Source of the DNA: Muricea muricata
Taxonomy: Eukaryota; Cnidaria; Anthozoa; Malacalcyonacea; Plexauridae
Reading direction: 5' to 3'
NCBI GenBank assembly: GCA_963855995.1
Contig: OY979725.1
Coordinates: 3,100,001 to 3,164,000 of the forward strand
Length of the DNA stretch: 64,000 nt
Of the stretch, positions 37,201-49,900 are shown one piece after another. Under the pieces are notes generated by a model. The model saw only the letters and a list, made by a program, of their open reading frames with translations. It did no database searches and was not told where the DNA came from. The first letter of the stretch is position 1; every line of letters begins with the position of its first letter. The translations under genes and the position numbers were made by a program.

Positions 37201-40188
37201 ATCAACTGATTTATGACCAACCTCTTGAGCTACTTGCGAAACACTGGAACCATCAACGTCTAGACAATACTAAAGTTAGAAAATATTCAATTCTCACACA
37301 GGTATGGCATGGTATAGCATGGTATGACATATTATGGTATGGTGAAGTATGGTATGGTGCAGTAGAGCAGGATATGTTAGTATGGTATGCAGTATGATAT
37401 GGTGTAAAGTATGGTATAGAATACTAGGACCTGCATGTTATGTTTTGTATAGATATGGTATTGTATGTATGTACTTCATGGTAATGCAATCATTGGTATA
37501 ATGTGGTATCATATGGTATACATGGTATTAAAGGAACAGTATTCCATGGTGTAGCATAGTATTTTACGTATGGCGACTGTTGTGGTATGGCATGGCATAG
37601 TATGGTATAGTAGTATATAGTATGGTATAGTAGTATATAGTATGGTATAGTAGTATATAGTATGGTATGGTAGTATATAGTATGGTATGGTAGTATATAG
37701 TATGGTATGGTAGTATATAGTATGGTATAGTAGTATATAGTATGGTATAGTAGTATATAGTATGGTATAGTAGTATATAGTATGGTATAGTAGTATATAG
37801 TATGGTATAGTAGTATATAGTATGGTATAGTAGTATATAGTATGGTATAGTAGTATATAGTATGGTATAGTAGTATATAGTATGGTATAGTAGTATATAG
37901 TATGGCATGGCATAGTATGGTATAGTAGTATATAGTATGGTATGAAAGAGTTGGGGTGGTAAGACAAGGTATGGTGCAGTGGTATGGTAAAATGGCAAGG
38001 TAGGGCAGCTCTTGTGTGGTGTACAATAGTATGAATTACCATGTTTGTAAATGTACTCACTAGTGATCCTTGATATGGTAGAATTTGTGTTGGTACAGGT
38101 TCAGGACCGAGAGTGCCTAAGTCAGGTAATAAGTTATGGACTTAGTATTTCATTGCTCAAGTAAACTCACACATGTAATTGCCACCACATTTATTGAATA
38201 ACAATTTCTGCTGACATGCTAATAAATATGTAATTACCTGCCCAGTATCTGCCAACCTGAAATTCAAAGTGAACATTAGTAATCTTACAGTAATCCAACC
38301 CCACTTTCTTTCTTTTCTGAAGGAAACAAAACATTAAAAACTTACTGCATCACATTTACCATCATTAAATCTATTGCCTTGTTTGTCATCTAAAAATGCA
38401 ATTCAATTCAATTTATTTAACATTACGAAAATGTTAAATCCCATACATTCCCCCTTACCAGAAACGCTCTATGTATATATAGACTAGAAACTTACTATCC
38501 ACTGTCTTTACAATCTCGAGTTTTCCTGTCTGAAAAATAGAAAGAATTAGTTACTAGGGGCTCGGGCCAATAGAACCTCCAATAAATTATGACACTGTTA
38601 CACTCTGTTCAATAATTTACCTCTAGGTCCAAGAAGCCAAAATGTCTGTGGTATGTTACAGCCAGTGATGTACTTTTGTTTTTACGAGGAACAACTAAAA
38701 CAATTCAACAATTTATTATCACTGATCAATTTGTAACTAGTCCGCCAGTATGTGCCTTGGAAATAGAAGATAAAACTAACACTGGATTTGCACTGGACAG
38801 TACTGAAATAATGATAAATTCGATGCATGAAAACTCTCATAAATTTTCGCCATCATGGCAGCACCTTAAGCAAGTAGTCCAGTCTATACATTACATAGCA
38901 TCGTCAGCCCAACACTTTAGTGCCAAGTAGCTAATTTCATTATTAACATTACTCATTTCTTCAGAAATTGCTTGTTTTAATAGTCAAGAACACAAACATA
39001 TTTGCAAAGCAGCTAGGACTAAATCATTAGCCAGCTGGCTATGCTAGCAAGCTTATATACAACTTAAAATACCAATCATGTGGAAGCCAACTTAAAGTCA
39101 ATACCTGGTATACATATAATGTTTTTATGCAGTACAGATTAAATACCTGAGGTCACAGGTGCATCCAGTTTGATGGCTCTGTCCTGTTAAATAACATTAA
39201 GAATTTTTAAAAATAAGAAAATTTTGAATATCAATTACACTGGGTGTGTTTGCGCTATCTATTCAAGCAGGGAAGCTCAGGGTAGAGAAATGATTCTAAA
39301 CAAAATAGCCAGCTGTCAAACTTAGCCCAATGCATAGCAATGGCCAAAGGCAGGGGTTAAAACCTAGCACCCTAGCCAAAAGGGGGCCCAGAAAAACAAA
39401 CAAACTATAGTACATTATAATTTATCAGTTGAAATATATTCCCCTCCTCAACACATTAGTGAGGTTCAGATTTCACTTCCACTACTGCTCTCTTCTAGCC
39501 AATGAGAAAATAGATTAAGGTAGCAGATAGATTAATGTAGCAGCCATGCATTTATTGGCGCTCAGGCATGGGCAGGTTATATACTTTGAAAGCCTTTTCA
39601 AAAGGTAATCTTATTAATGAAGGCCACACAAAGACATCTTGAAACAGAGCCTAAGGCCTTAATCCCCCCCCCCCCAACGTGCAGTTAATTTATTTGCAAT
39701 AAGATTACATTTGCTTAGCCATAGATTTTGGGCTAGAAACCTTGACTTTTTGTCAAGCCTCCTACTGCAGTTATATGATAAAGTTAATTAAACTTAACTA
39801 CAGACAGTCAATGCAATATATTAAGGCATTAAGGCAGAACATATAAAAGTTTGAAGTGAATGTATTACAGGCATAATGGAATGTTTATTGAATATTTGGA
39901 ATATATATTTGGAAATTCCAAATAGAATACAATACATTTAACCCATGAGCACGTCTATTTGGCTATTTTATTAAATGCATATTAAAATATTCTAATTTTT
40001 AATTTAAATTAATATCTTACAGTTCCGGCAGCATAGTCGTAAATATGCACGGTTTTCCCTTTTGATTCATCGTTTCTGTCAAAAATATCGAGCCACAACA
40101 GACGCTGGTTTTTATCGTCCCAATGGGGTCCTTCCCCCAGACCTACTTTAAAGCCACTCGCGTCAAAAATACATTCAACTTTTGCCAT
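34225..40188 (-). CDS. RGN: Regucalcin / SMP-30 / gluconolactonase-family protein
   Basis: Thirteen exons give 310 residues (human regucalcin 299): 40021-40188, 39147-39183, 38621-38694, 38496-38529, 38346-38389, 38238-38256, 38061-38116, 37222-37269, 37068-37138, 36684-36768, 36516-36581, 35904-36025 and 34225-34333. All junctions are in phase. All are GT-AG except the eleventh donor, CAG|GCAAGT, a GC-AG intron. The six-bladed propeller's metal ligands are present: Glu19 (LGEGPHW), Asn165 (LSNGMGW) and Asp215 (WPDGLCVD). So is the substrate-loop RFND (Arg111, Asn113). Later blades show LWVA-like VWVAMYDGG, VTSCCWGGKNFDELFVTSA and LAGSVFKVTNLNCKGMP. The family hydrolyses aldonolactones and binds Ca2+; the exact substrate is not predictable. 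Intron 7 holds a 20-bp minisatellite; intron 12 holds dispersed repeats. Confidence 0.95.
34418..34510. mobile_element. Short MITE in the last regucalcin intron
   Basis: 19-bp perfect inverted ends: aagcagggtgttagccagg at the left, cctggctaacaccctgctt at the right; 93 bp in all. Inner sequence includes a further inverted gtccctaggac centre. Confidence 0.8.
34851..35125 (+). repeat. Dispersed palindromic repeat, copy B
   Basis: Contains two nested palindromes: tactcgctatctattcctcg/cgatagacagcgagta, and acaattagattactcgctc ... gagctcgtaatctaattgt. Homologous in reverse to 4730-5015. Confidence 0.7.
35255..35625 (+). repeat. Dispersed repeat, copy without insertion
   Basis: Shares tagatagcgcatctg, tgaagccaaaaatctcagcg, gggcggcggccat, ttttctgcatttgtg, gggaacgaccagcgcctgc and ttcaattttcgcctg in the same order with 41140-41650. 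It lacks the 246-bp insert found there. Confidence 0.85.
37601..37944 (+). repeat. 20-bp minisatellite in regucalcin intron 7
   Basis: At least 15 contiguous copies of tatggtatagtagtatatag with only g/a variants, inside a wider 'tatggta'-rich tract from about 37.3 to 38.0 kb. The minus strand is stop-free in all frames simply because the unit has no stop in any register, which explains the long Tyr/Thr/Ile-rich open frames there. Confidence 0.97.
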
Positions 40189-40409
40189 TTTTTCTCCCAG
40201 AAGTTCTGGGAACCGAATCAGGAAATCAGGTGACCCTTTGTGTCCCCAACGTTAACGATCCCTTGAAAATCCTGAAATTCTTCCTTCCTTCTCATGCATT
40301 ATCAGTGAGCTTTATCAGTCATCATTCATCAGTGATTGTTAGGTTGAGCCAGTCTCTTCGCAATTTAGGCCTCAGGCCCATGCTCAGGGCTCTTACTGGG
40401 TAATAATTC

Positions 40410-40656
40410 GGTCATGGCTTTATAGGATACCCTAAAGGTCGAAATGTCGAGAGAGCACTGGGTTTCTCACTCACTGGGTTTCTCACTCACTTCACCAAAT
40501 TTGGCTAAAGCGCGAGCCCGAAGGGGGAGTAATGATTGTCGCGCTACGCGCTCCCTCTTTAGCTAAATTTGGTGAAGTAGATATAGTCCCAGTGAGTGAG
40601 AAACCCAGTGCTCTCTCGACATTTCGACCTTTAGGGTATCCTATAAAGCCATGACC
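40410..40656. mobile_element. Foldback MITE with 10-bp target-site duplication
   Basis: 247 bp. Left arm ggtcatggctttataggata..., right arm its reverse complement ending ...ctataaagccatgacc; the arms pair nearly over their whole length. Both sides are flanked by gtaataattc (40400-40409 and 40657-40666). A 9-11 bp duplication is typical of Mutator-like elements. No coding capacity. Confidence 0.9.
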
Positions 40657-40992
40657 GTAATAATTCCGTGTTCTCCGTACGCGAAATTAAATTTTAATTC
40701 AAGCCCTTAATCTAATCAAATTTTCAATCCATCAAAGTTAAAACATGACAAATAAAACGCTGGTTAGGATTAGGGTTTGGGTTAGGGCTTGGATTAAGAT
40801 TTATATTCTCCATATTGAGAACATGGAATTACTACCTCTTTTGAGCCGGTTTTCTCTGATGTACCGCGGGTTGTATATAAGTTATTTACCTTGAATAAAT
40901 AATTAGATCAAAGTCGTAGAAAAATCTTAACGAATCTCGACTTAAATTGTTTAAAGTCAAAAGACTGTTAGAAAACCTCTTCAAAAATAAAT

Positions 40993-41112
40993 TAAGTTAG
41001 TTAAATACCTCGAAAGTTGGGATGTATGTCATATACAGCCCTCGGACGTTGCGCGTCCTCGGGGGCTGTATATGACATACATCCCTCCTTCTCGGTATTT
41101 AACTCTAACTTA
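40993..41112. repeat. 120-bp near-perfect palindrome
   Basis: taagttagttaaatacc...gatgtatgtcatatacagcc is followed by a short cgttgcgcg centre and the mirror arm ggctgtatatgacatacatc...ggtatttaactctaactta. Likely a small foldback element. Confidence 0.8.
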
Positions 41113-41650
41113 TTGTGTGTTTTTGCACTTGGCATAGATATACATTAGATAGCGCATCTGTACACAGCAAATGCAAAAAACGCACAACCTGTTCTGGCCA
41201 GATGAAAACAGCATTGAACAATGTTGTGCTGCCCACATTGTTCTAGGCTGTCAACAATATTGTTCAGTATTGTTGAGCCTGAATTAGCCTGCGATCAGGT
41301 GTAACAATGTTGAACAATATTGTTGACAACCTTGAACAATGTGGGCAGCAAAACATTCTTCAATGCTGTTTTCATCAGGCCAGAACAGGTTGTGCGATTT
41401 TTGCTGTGTATATCAAAAAGTGAAGCCAAAAATCTCAGCGGTATCTCCCATAACAATAGGCGGCGGCCATGTTGGTCGTTTCCACTCATCAAAAAAATGC
41501 TAAAGAAAACACTGTACTTTTCTGCATTTGTGTTGGTCCGTGTCAACTCCGTGGGAACGACCAGCGCCTGCGATCTGGCTTCAATTTTCGCCTGTCCACA
41601 GTGTGGGATGCGCCATCCAGTGTATATGAGATACCTATGGTTTTTGGCCT
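41113..41650 (+). repeat. Dispersed repeat, copy interrupted by a nested MITE
   Basis: Same repeat as 35255-35625, split by the 246-bp element at 41163-41408. Outside the insert the two copies are readily alignable by eye. Confidence 0.85.
41163..41408. mobile_element. TA-flanked MITE nested in the dispersed repeat
   Basis: Begins cacagcaaatgcaaaaaacg and ends cgatttttgctgtg, with long mirrored arms (gcacaacctgttctggcc / ggccagaacaggttgtgc; gtgctgcccacattgtt / aacaatgtgggcagc). Flanked by TA on both sides; the empty site is visible at about 35288. TA duplication fits Tc1/mariner-type mobilisation. Confidence 0.9.
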
Positions 41651-43962
41651 CTCGCTTTTGCTTTTGAGAGGCGTCCAAAATAGTTTGTTAACCAACTAAT
41701 TTCACCAAAAACTTGATTACTAAATATAGAACTTGGAGTTCTAAAAAAATCCCGAGACTGAGTTCTTAAAATAAAAATCCCCAAAACATCCCAAATGATT
41801 TGATCTCGGGATAAAATCCCAGACATGGCAACGCTGATCTCCAAAATGTATTTTTTAGAATTCTTTAGATTGACCCCAAAATATTCTTAAAATTTCCCCC
41901 AAATTGACAGACAATCCAAGTGACAAAGTCAAATTACGTCGTTCCTGTATATTTCACTTCTATCTTTAGTCACAAGCACAAATCCCATTTTATGTCAAGA
42001 TTTTGTTAAAATTCTTGCGCAGGATGCGCAAAAACATAACACTAGAGGTAGTGATAAGGTTAAATTAGCCCACTAAATATTTCGCGACACCCCCCTCCCC
42101 ATGTAATTGCCTAATTTTGTAAAGTGTGAAGACTTGACAACCAGGGTGCGATCTTGCAGGTTAAATAAATACAGAATGACTTCAAAAGCATGTATATTAT
42201 TAAAGTATATCCAATGAATGGTAAATAAACAAAAAACTGATACCAAAGAATGACCAAAGAACAATTATTATTCACTAAACTGGTCGATTTTTTCCCTGAA
42301 ATCCCCCTTCCCCACAATCAAAACGGCCCTCCCTTACAAGGAAAATATGTGCAGTATAAAATCGTGTGGATTTTGATATGTTTTCACGTCAACAAAATAC
42401 ATGATTGTGATGGAAAAGTATCAAGAACAGCCCCTAATTTGCCTATAGCTATGACGTGCGTAAAACAAGTGATCGCGTGACTGCCAACTCTCATCAACTC
42501 TCCTCCTTCTCACTTGGTCTTCATGGACAGGAAATGAGAAGCAACCGAAATTATCGAAAGCACGATGAGAATTGATTAATCGCTGATGTTCTTAATAGAA
42601 ATCTAATTTACTTAATGAAATATTGGCTAATTTTGAAACAGAAATTGATTTCGGTACATTTGATAACTAATCCCATGTCTCTTCCAAGGTGAATTTAAAT
42701 TTAGTCTTTATCTATAAGGCGATTTTGCGTAAAGCTCAAAATAATGAATTTCTATTTAACGTGAATTTGACATCTAACAGATGCGTGATAATATTTTGAA
42801 CCACAATTATACTTTTAGGCCCTCTTTTTGCTTTGAATTTTCAACGAAAAGAAAATTTTATAGTAAATTCGATGAATTAAATTCGACGGAAATGCGACGT
42901 CTAAACCAGGCCTTATTGTTGGTTTTTTTTAACATATTTTGAGCAAAAGCCTTTAGTATGTGTTTGTCCAGGACATAAAAAACAATCAAGACTTCAAGCT
43001 TTACAAGGAAATCCTTAAAGGTTGTAGCAAATTTTGAAAATCATTCCGTAAAAATTCTTAAGCTGTTTAAACTTTTGTAAAAGCAATATACTGATGACAT
43101 TACAAGAATTGGTAGACGCAGCTTTATTATTCCCATGCTAAATTTATCCTTCTTCATGCTTCATCTATATTTAAGTCGAAAAACACAACAGACACAGGTA
43201 GTTTCGGATATGAATTGATTTGTTGTGAGCTTCACTCAAGTACATATCTAATTAAGAACCTATTATGGGCCTTTCCGAAGCATCTGGGATATTTAAGGAC
43301 CTATATCGCCAAAACGATGAGTGTTGTTTGCGCCCGAAATCTTTCTAATGACGTCAATAAACTCCGCATTACCGAATTATATCACTTTTGAATCACTTTC
43401 AAATATGGATCTCATAAAATTCGTTAAATTTGACCCTAGGGCGTGACCCTTCATAATCCAAGAACGTTGGAAAGCCAAGAAAATCCTAGTTCAAATCGTT
43501 GTCAAGTGCATGTGTCTAGTGTCTCGATACAGGAAGACATTAAGCGAGATTTCAACACAGCGTTTAACAAAGATATCTCCACGTCAATTTCCCGTGATTT
43601 CCCCAAGCTATGTATAGGGTGCTTTTCAACATTGTTTATCAGCACATGTTGAAGTCGTTAATTAGGAATAATTGGAAGACGTACGGTTTAATGACATGCA
43701 AATAACTCGCCTCCTTTTCCCTTTGAGAGAAGCAATATGGCTATAGTATATCTGTTGTTTTGAAATACTGTTTTTAAGACAGCTAGCAGAGTTTAGATGT
43801 ATCGTTTACAACATGAGCCGTCGTGTATCATCAGCATGTACAAACTCGAGCCGAAGGAGAGCTGTATATCTGATACAACATGGACGCGAATGTTGTAAAT
43901 GATTTGTGAAACTTTCCAATTTTATAGATATATTTGCGAGAAGTGATATTGAAAATACAGCT

Positions 43963-44715
43963 TATACAGGGTGTCCCAAAAAAATGTCCCTTGCCAAACA
44001 TTTGGGTTTACCCAAAATTAAAACACAATCTATCACAATATTTCTTCTTTTGCAAATTTTAGGGTGAGAATATTGAAACGTGTGGTTTCTGTGGCATTCC
44101 AAAAAAGCAAGACCAAAATTCTGATTTATCCAAGTTTTGCATAGTTTATTAACTTAAATTTGCATCATAAATCTGTTTTACCTAACACAGTGATGTCGCC
44201 ACCACGAATAGCCATATAATAATAATATCCTCACCTTTGTTTCACGAAATATTTTTTGTTGGCATACATCACAGGCCAAGTTTCCAAATCACCATTCCAC
44301 CAGCCAACGCTGTCGAGCTAAACAGTAACTGATCACTTGTGAGTTTGCAGCACTGTGAAGAACAAGGATGGCGAGGCGGGTCATATGAGACATGAGAAAC
44401 AGAACATGTTTAGAATTTCAAAACACAGCAAAGGACGAAAATCAGTGATGTTATGACATTCAAACTTGTTCTAGTTCTGTTATTGTTATTTTGAATCTTG
44501 TCAATTAAATGTGCGAGTAAGCAAACAAAAGTAAAATGTTGTTATGCAAAACTTGGACAAGTCACCATTTTAGTTCTCCTTCTTTGGATTGCTACAAACA
44601 TAACACAGTTTATAAATCTGAAAATTTGCACCAGGGAAGAAGGTATGATGTTGGACTTTCCCTAAATTGTAACAATTTACAGTCTGAGCTCTTGCTTGCT
44701 TGGATACCCTGTATA
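43963..44715. mobile_element. Non-autonomous DNA transposon with TACAGGGT ends
   Basis: Left end tatacagggtgtcccaa; right end ttggataccctgtata, giving TIR core TACAGGGTRTCC with TA flanks. 753 bp. No transposase frame can be recognised inside; the short open frame at 44536-44775 runs past the right end. Confidence 0.75.
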
Positions 44716-46926
44716 AAACGAGTTAAATTTATGAAAATCAACAGAATTCTGTATCGGGGTATTTCACGCTCATGATATCTTTTAGGTTTTCATCATGAAT
44801 TATTAATGAGTTTCATAAACTTATAAAAAAACCCACAGCTAGCTGTGGTCCGCCCACAAAACAAGTGCTCAATGAAACAACTTGTTTGAAATAATTTATA
44901 ACAGTATTTGTTTAAAAAACAAAGTCGATTAAACTATACAGAACCCTGGATTAGACGTTGTTTAAGTTTGTCTATACCCTTTTCAGAAGCAAAGTTTAGA
45001 AAAGAAATTCCCACCGTATTGACATACTTCAAATCGTCTAGACATACCCTCTCTCTCTGTTCAAAAACAAAACAAATTCTGATCATGCTTGGCAAATGTC
45101 GACGTGCGAGATGTGAACAAAATGCCATCAATCAAAGCAGCTTTGTGAAAGGTGCTCAAGGAAATGCCATGTCTATTCGTACGTAGAACATTTCATAGTT
45201 AAAAAAAACTGAACGAAAAAAATGTGAAGACAGCTCATCATACCATATCGAGTATGTTAGCTAGATCGCACGTGACCACCGTCACGGCCTTGTGGGGCCT
45301 TTGAATGACGTTGAGATCCCATTTACCACTACGGCTGAACTTGCGTTTTAAACACAAAATGTGTAATTATATCATACCTTTCTTAATGCAAAAGATCTTT
45401 GAAGCAAAAAGCAAGCTATTAATTAGTGGTATATTCTATACGAGCTGCTGCGTTAAAATTGAGCTTCTAAAGCTTAGCTTTTCATTTTTGCAGTATGCAA
45501 ACGCCTAGATTTTCTACGCCTCTACGTCCTGACTGTCGTCGATGAGTGAAGTATGTCACGATCTTTGATCCCAGTCCTAAATTCGTCAGGCGAAAACAAC
45601 ACATAACTTTGTCTCCATCTTCAGAGCCAAATTGACTGTCGTTCACTGGTGCCAGTCGAGATTTCATGTTTTCACTTTGATTGATCTAGTAATATGTTAT
45701 GCATTGTTTATGAACGTCAAAACGTCAGGTTTTTAATACAAAAAAGGAAATAGTATTAAAATATTTACGACTTATTGTTAAACGTTGATATCCGCCACTT
45801 CAATTAGCTTTACCCAAACTGGCCAAACATAGTACCTTTATCCGTATTTTTATCGTCCCAGTATTTCCAAAGAATCGTTTTGAACCATTACGATAAAATA
45901 CTGATCTAAATCTATTAATATTAAGGCCAATGTTAACTACTCACGATTCTCGCATCAACCTCGTTGTCGCATGTATAAGATTGTCATTCTGGGGCGATCT
46001 TAATCACTTTTTTAATCACTGTTTTGAAGATTAATTAAATAGTGATTAAATACGAAATACGTTGTTCTGATTGGTTGACATTTCTACTAATCACAGTTAA
46101 CTATAATCACTTTTTTACTTATTTATCCAATTCTTACTCATAATTTCAAATACCAAAACGTGTTCACATTCACATACACTGGCCTAAGAAGGATGAATCA
46201 AGTGGGACTTAGTATTGCATCGTGCAGATATAGGTCTTATACCTGTGCTGCGAAAAACTGCTGTAATACCCGATTGCAAAGACCGACTTCCGCCAGCCGA
46301 AGCTACCTTCCAAAAGAGGACACTGACGTCCCTTTCAATAGGTCAGCCTTGAAACGACCCGCTGCTAATAAATGTGCCACGGGCAACACCGAAGAAAATT
46401 TTAAAAAAAAACCCCTTGTTCCACATCAAATTGATTTCGCGCAAGTTATTTGAAAACGCCGTGATTTATTATGCCCATTGCACAGCTCAAGGCACAACTT
46501 ATTACCTGCTTACAAATACCGCCTCGCATGCTGCAGTGCCCTGCAATTGATCGCAATTTGTTTTTTTTAAAACAAACAATTGCATTACACGCGTGATTAA
46601 GATGCAAGATCAATCATCACCTGTTGTCAAACGTAAAAATATATTTGATTTGATTACAGTCAATCTAAACGGGTCGTAAGATTTGTGACTTCTTCAAGGT
46701 GCCGTGATTATATTGTCATTTCTGAGCAACTGTCACAGCCAAGCCACAGAACAAACATACACGGAAGTGCAGAACGATCACAACATTACGACCCATGAGA
46801 ACAGCGAAGAGGAAATGGTCTGAAGTTTTCAAGGGCTGTAATTAGCTGGTTCTACAGTCTGATCCGAGGCGTTAATAGCGCCTTATATTAACACTAAGAA
46901 CTTGATCTCGTTTATCAGTTGAAATC

Positions 46927-49900
46927 ATGGAAGCTCTTGAAATAGGTCTCATCACAGCAATGAGCTGCATATTATTCTTCAGCTTGTTTGGGAATATCAT
47001 ATTATTAGTCGTGGTGTATGGTCAGCTGCCTTACCAAGCCGTTCGCAACTACTCTTATCTCATCCTGAATTTGGCAGTCTCCGATATTCTGCTGGCAACT
47101 TCGAGTATACCGTTTGATATCGTCCAAAGACTTAAGGCGCCCGCTTTCCCATTCGGTCCGACGATGTGCAAGCTTCTCTGGCCCTTTCAGACAGTGTGTA
47201 GCATGGCATCTATTTTCACTGTGGGTGCACTCAGTTATCAGCGCTATAGGCTTGTCGTGAAACCGTTCAACGGAAAACTGCACAGACGTCGATTTTTCAT
47301 AATGCTCGCTTTGATATGGCTGTTGCCTGTGTTCCTTGCGGGTTTACCTTACTCGTTCGTGCTTCGGTTGGACGAGAACACCACATCTTGCATAGAGGAA
47401 TGGGTGCCTGCATCGAGACAAGATCAGATCAAACTTAGTTTTACAACGTACTTGTTTGTCATTCAGTATGTGCTTCCGTTAGGATTGATAGTTTGGTGTA
47501 ATGTCAAAGCGATCATCGAACTTAAGAGGTAGGTAAAAAAAATAATTAATGCCAACATTGTAACTACATTGCTTGGATTCTCAGAGTTTTTATATTTATA
47601 CTAATTTCGATCTTCAACGTTAATTGAAATAACACATGCATGCGTATATGTGCATACCTTGTCAGACAACGCTGAGGCAAGTATAAAGACAGATAAAGGT
47701 TAAATAATCACAACGGCTGGTACTTCATGTCCTTATGCATGGCCCATTGACTGAAATTTGAAGATTTTTTCGGCTAATTTGCATGTGGAAAATTAGTTTT
47801 CAATCCATGTTATTTGTCCGAGTGTCAGAAATCGCCGTAGCGATCGTTTCAAATATACTCAGCTTGCTTTAATGTAAAGTAGTGCGAGTTTGCAACATTT
47901 AAAGTTGTCCACGAAATCAACCCGACTTGTCAAAAAAATTGACGTATACTTTAACCACGTCTCGTGTTTTCGTAGGGTGGCCCAGACCTATACCACATAA
48001 ATAAATATTTAGAAAACACACAAATACATGTCAAAATACACATGCGCGGCACGCAGAGCTACATTTACTAACACGCAAGTATATTTTAACATATTTTAAA
48101 TTTAGTCTTTTTTCATGACGCACTTTTAAGCAGTAGAGTCAATGTTACTATTTTACTGCGCTGTAATTTTAGCAGATTTTTTTCCGGTCCAATGTGACGC
48201 AGATTCATATAATGCAAACCCCGAATCCCAGTGTTTATACAACACTTTAAATTGCTAATCGTTGTTGAAAAATGTCTGGTTCTCGTTCAAATAAGCGGAA
48301 CCGAACGAATTTGCGATCGTTAATTTTCAGCTTGCGCAATTTTCAGACGACTTTGTTACGTTCGATCGGCGTGCGTACAAATATTTGCAGTCTCATGCTG
48401 TTCAAGATCTAAAACATCCTAATGGCTTACAGCATGATACTCTAACAAAGGTCGATAGAAATGATTCCGACTACTGTATGTCCCTATGATCTAAAATTAC
48501 ACTGCTGTCATGCAGGAAAGATTTGCGTGACACGGAATTTTCTAGCCCGCCTTCATGTAAACATTATGGTCAATCCCAGTCGAGTTTAGAGGTGGTCTTT
48601 ATACTTAAAATGCATTCAAATTCAAATCACAAGCGGAGACACAATTTCAATTCAAATCGCACTCAATCGAGACAAAAGATTCGTTGATGTCTATATCGCT
48701 GCGCGAGAGTTGTTCTGTACTAGAATTGCTTTGCAAAAAAAACCCCGTCTAAAAACGCTATTCCATAGTTAAAAGGATCACAAGCAAATGTAAATGTCAG
48801 TTGACCAATTCAGGTGATATAAAAGAGCCGTTTTGTATAATGCAATTGCTCTCTGCGCTATAGGATGCCTATTTTTTTTGCTCAATTCAATTAACCAAGG
48901 AGTGCCTTATGTTGATAAATAGCACTATGGTTCCAAACCCCAGGCGATTGACGCGCGTGTGTTATCGTTCAATGTTAGGCAAAGCAAATGTTTTGGTCGA
49001 AGTTAACAATTGCTGCACGTACAATTACAAGTACCCGGCGTGAGCACCATGAAGCACGTTTCTAATTTATCACAGATTGATGATTGTGTGATCTTTCCGA
49101 TATGAATTAAAGAGCTACATCTCACAATGCTTATTGGCGAGATCAATTCACGCTTCTGAAAATTCCAGAAACGACTAAAGATTTCAGATAACGCAATATT
49201 TGCAACTTTGGAATACTGCTGTTGACGAGCAATATCACCTGGCAGCTGAAAGTTCATTAAAATGTGTTCCTTATGGATAATTTTTTCATATATGAAGGAA
49301 AAGTCAAACGGCAAATGGCAAAGGCCACGGCCTGTATAGGGTGATAAACTTCCTGCGATTGTCTTCCATGCGCAAATTCGCGCGTTTTGTGAAGCACACG
49401 TTTTAAAATATCCATGATAAGTTTCCATTCATTTAACGACGCGTATGGTCCAAATTCTTACTGCTAAACTCTCCGTTCGTGCGAATCAAAATTGAACAAA
49501 AAGACAGCGCAAAGTTTCTGAAGATAATATGATTAACTTAGTTACATAGAGAGAAGTGGAGATTAACGAATGACTAAGTTATGACAACTGATAAATCACA
49601 AATATACAATAATTTATTGCATTTTCAAAGGTATTAACGTATACCTCTCAGAGGGATAAAAATTAGCACGAAAATTTCGTCTGCATTCCCTAGTAATAAA
49701 ATAATTCAACACTCAACGGAACATATGCAAGGTGTGTGTCATTACAGCACTTTCGGTTGATACGCGACCACCCAACACAAAATGCTTCTTCACACAAATA
49801 GTTGTTTTTTGACATTTGAGCTCCGACGCTGACTAAACTACAGGCGTGGTTTCACCGCTATTTTGGTCGAAAATAATTGTTCATTTATTACGGAATATTC

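Larger units (their letters stand above)
40189..46926. other. Gene-poor, transposon-rich spacer before GPCR 3
   Basis: No coding gene supported. It holds several inverted-repeat elements (listed separately). The open frame at 46160-46453 lacks recognisable domains and starts on a non-ATG codon. The upstream region of regucalcin (from 40189) shows no clear core promoter motif. Confidence 0.5.

Noticed and set aside
37490-38060. Overlapping 144-183-codon minus-strand open frames rich in Tyr, Thr and Ile
   Set aside because: They are translations of a 20-bp repeat with no stop in any frame, and they lie within a regucalcin intron.
46160-46453. 97-codon plus-strand frame before GPCR 3
   Set aside because: Begins on GTG rather than ATG, has no domain signature and no downstream exon.
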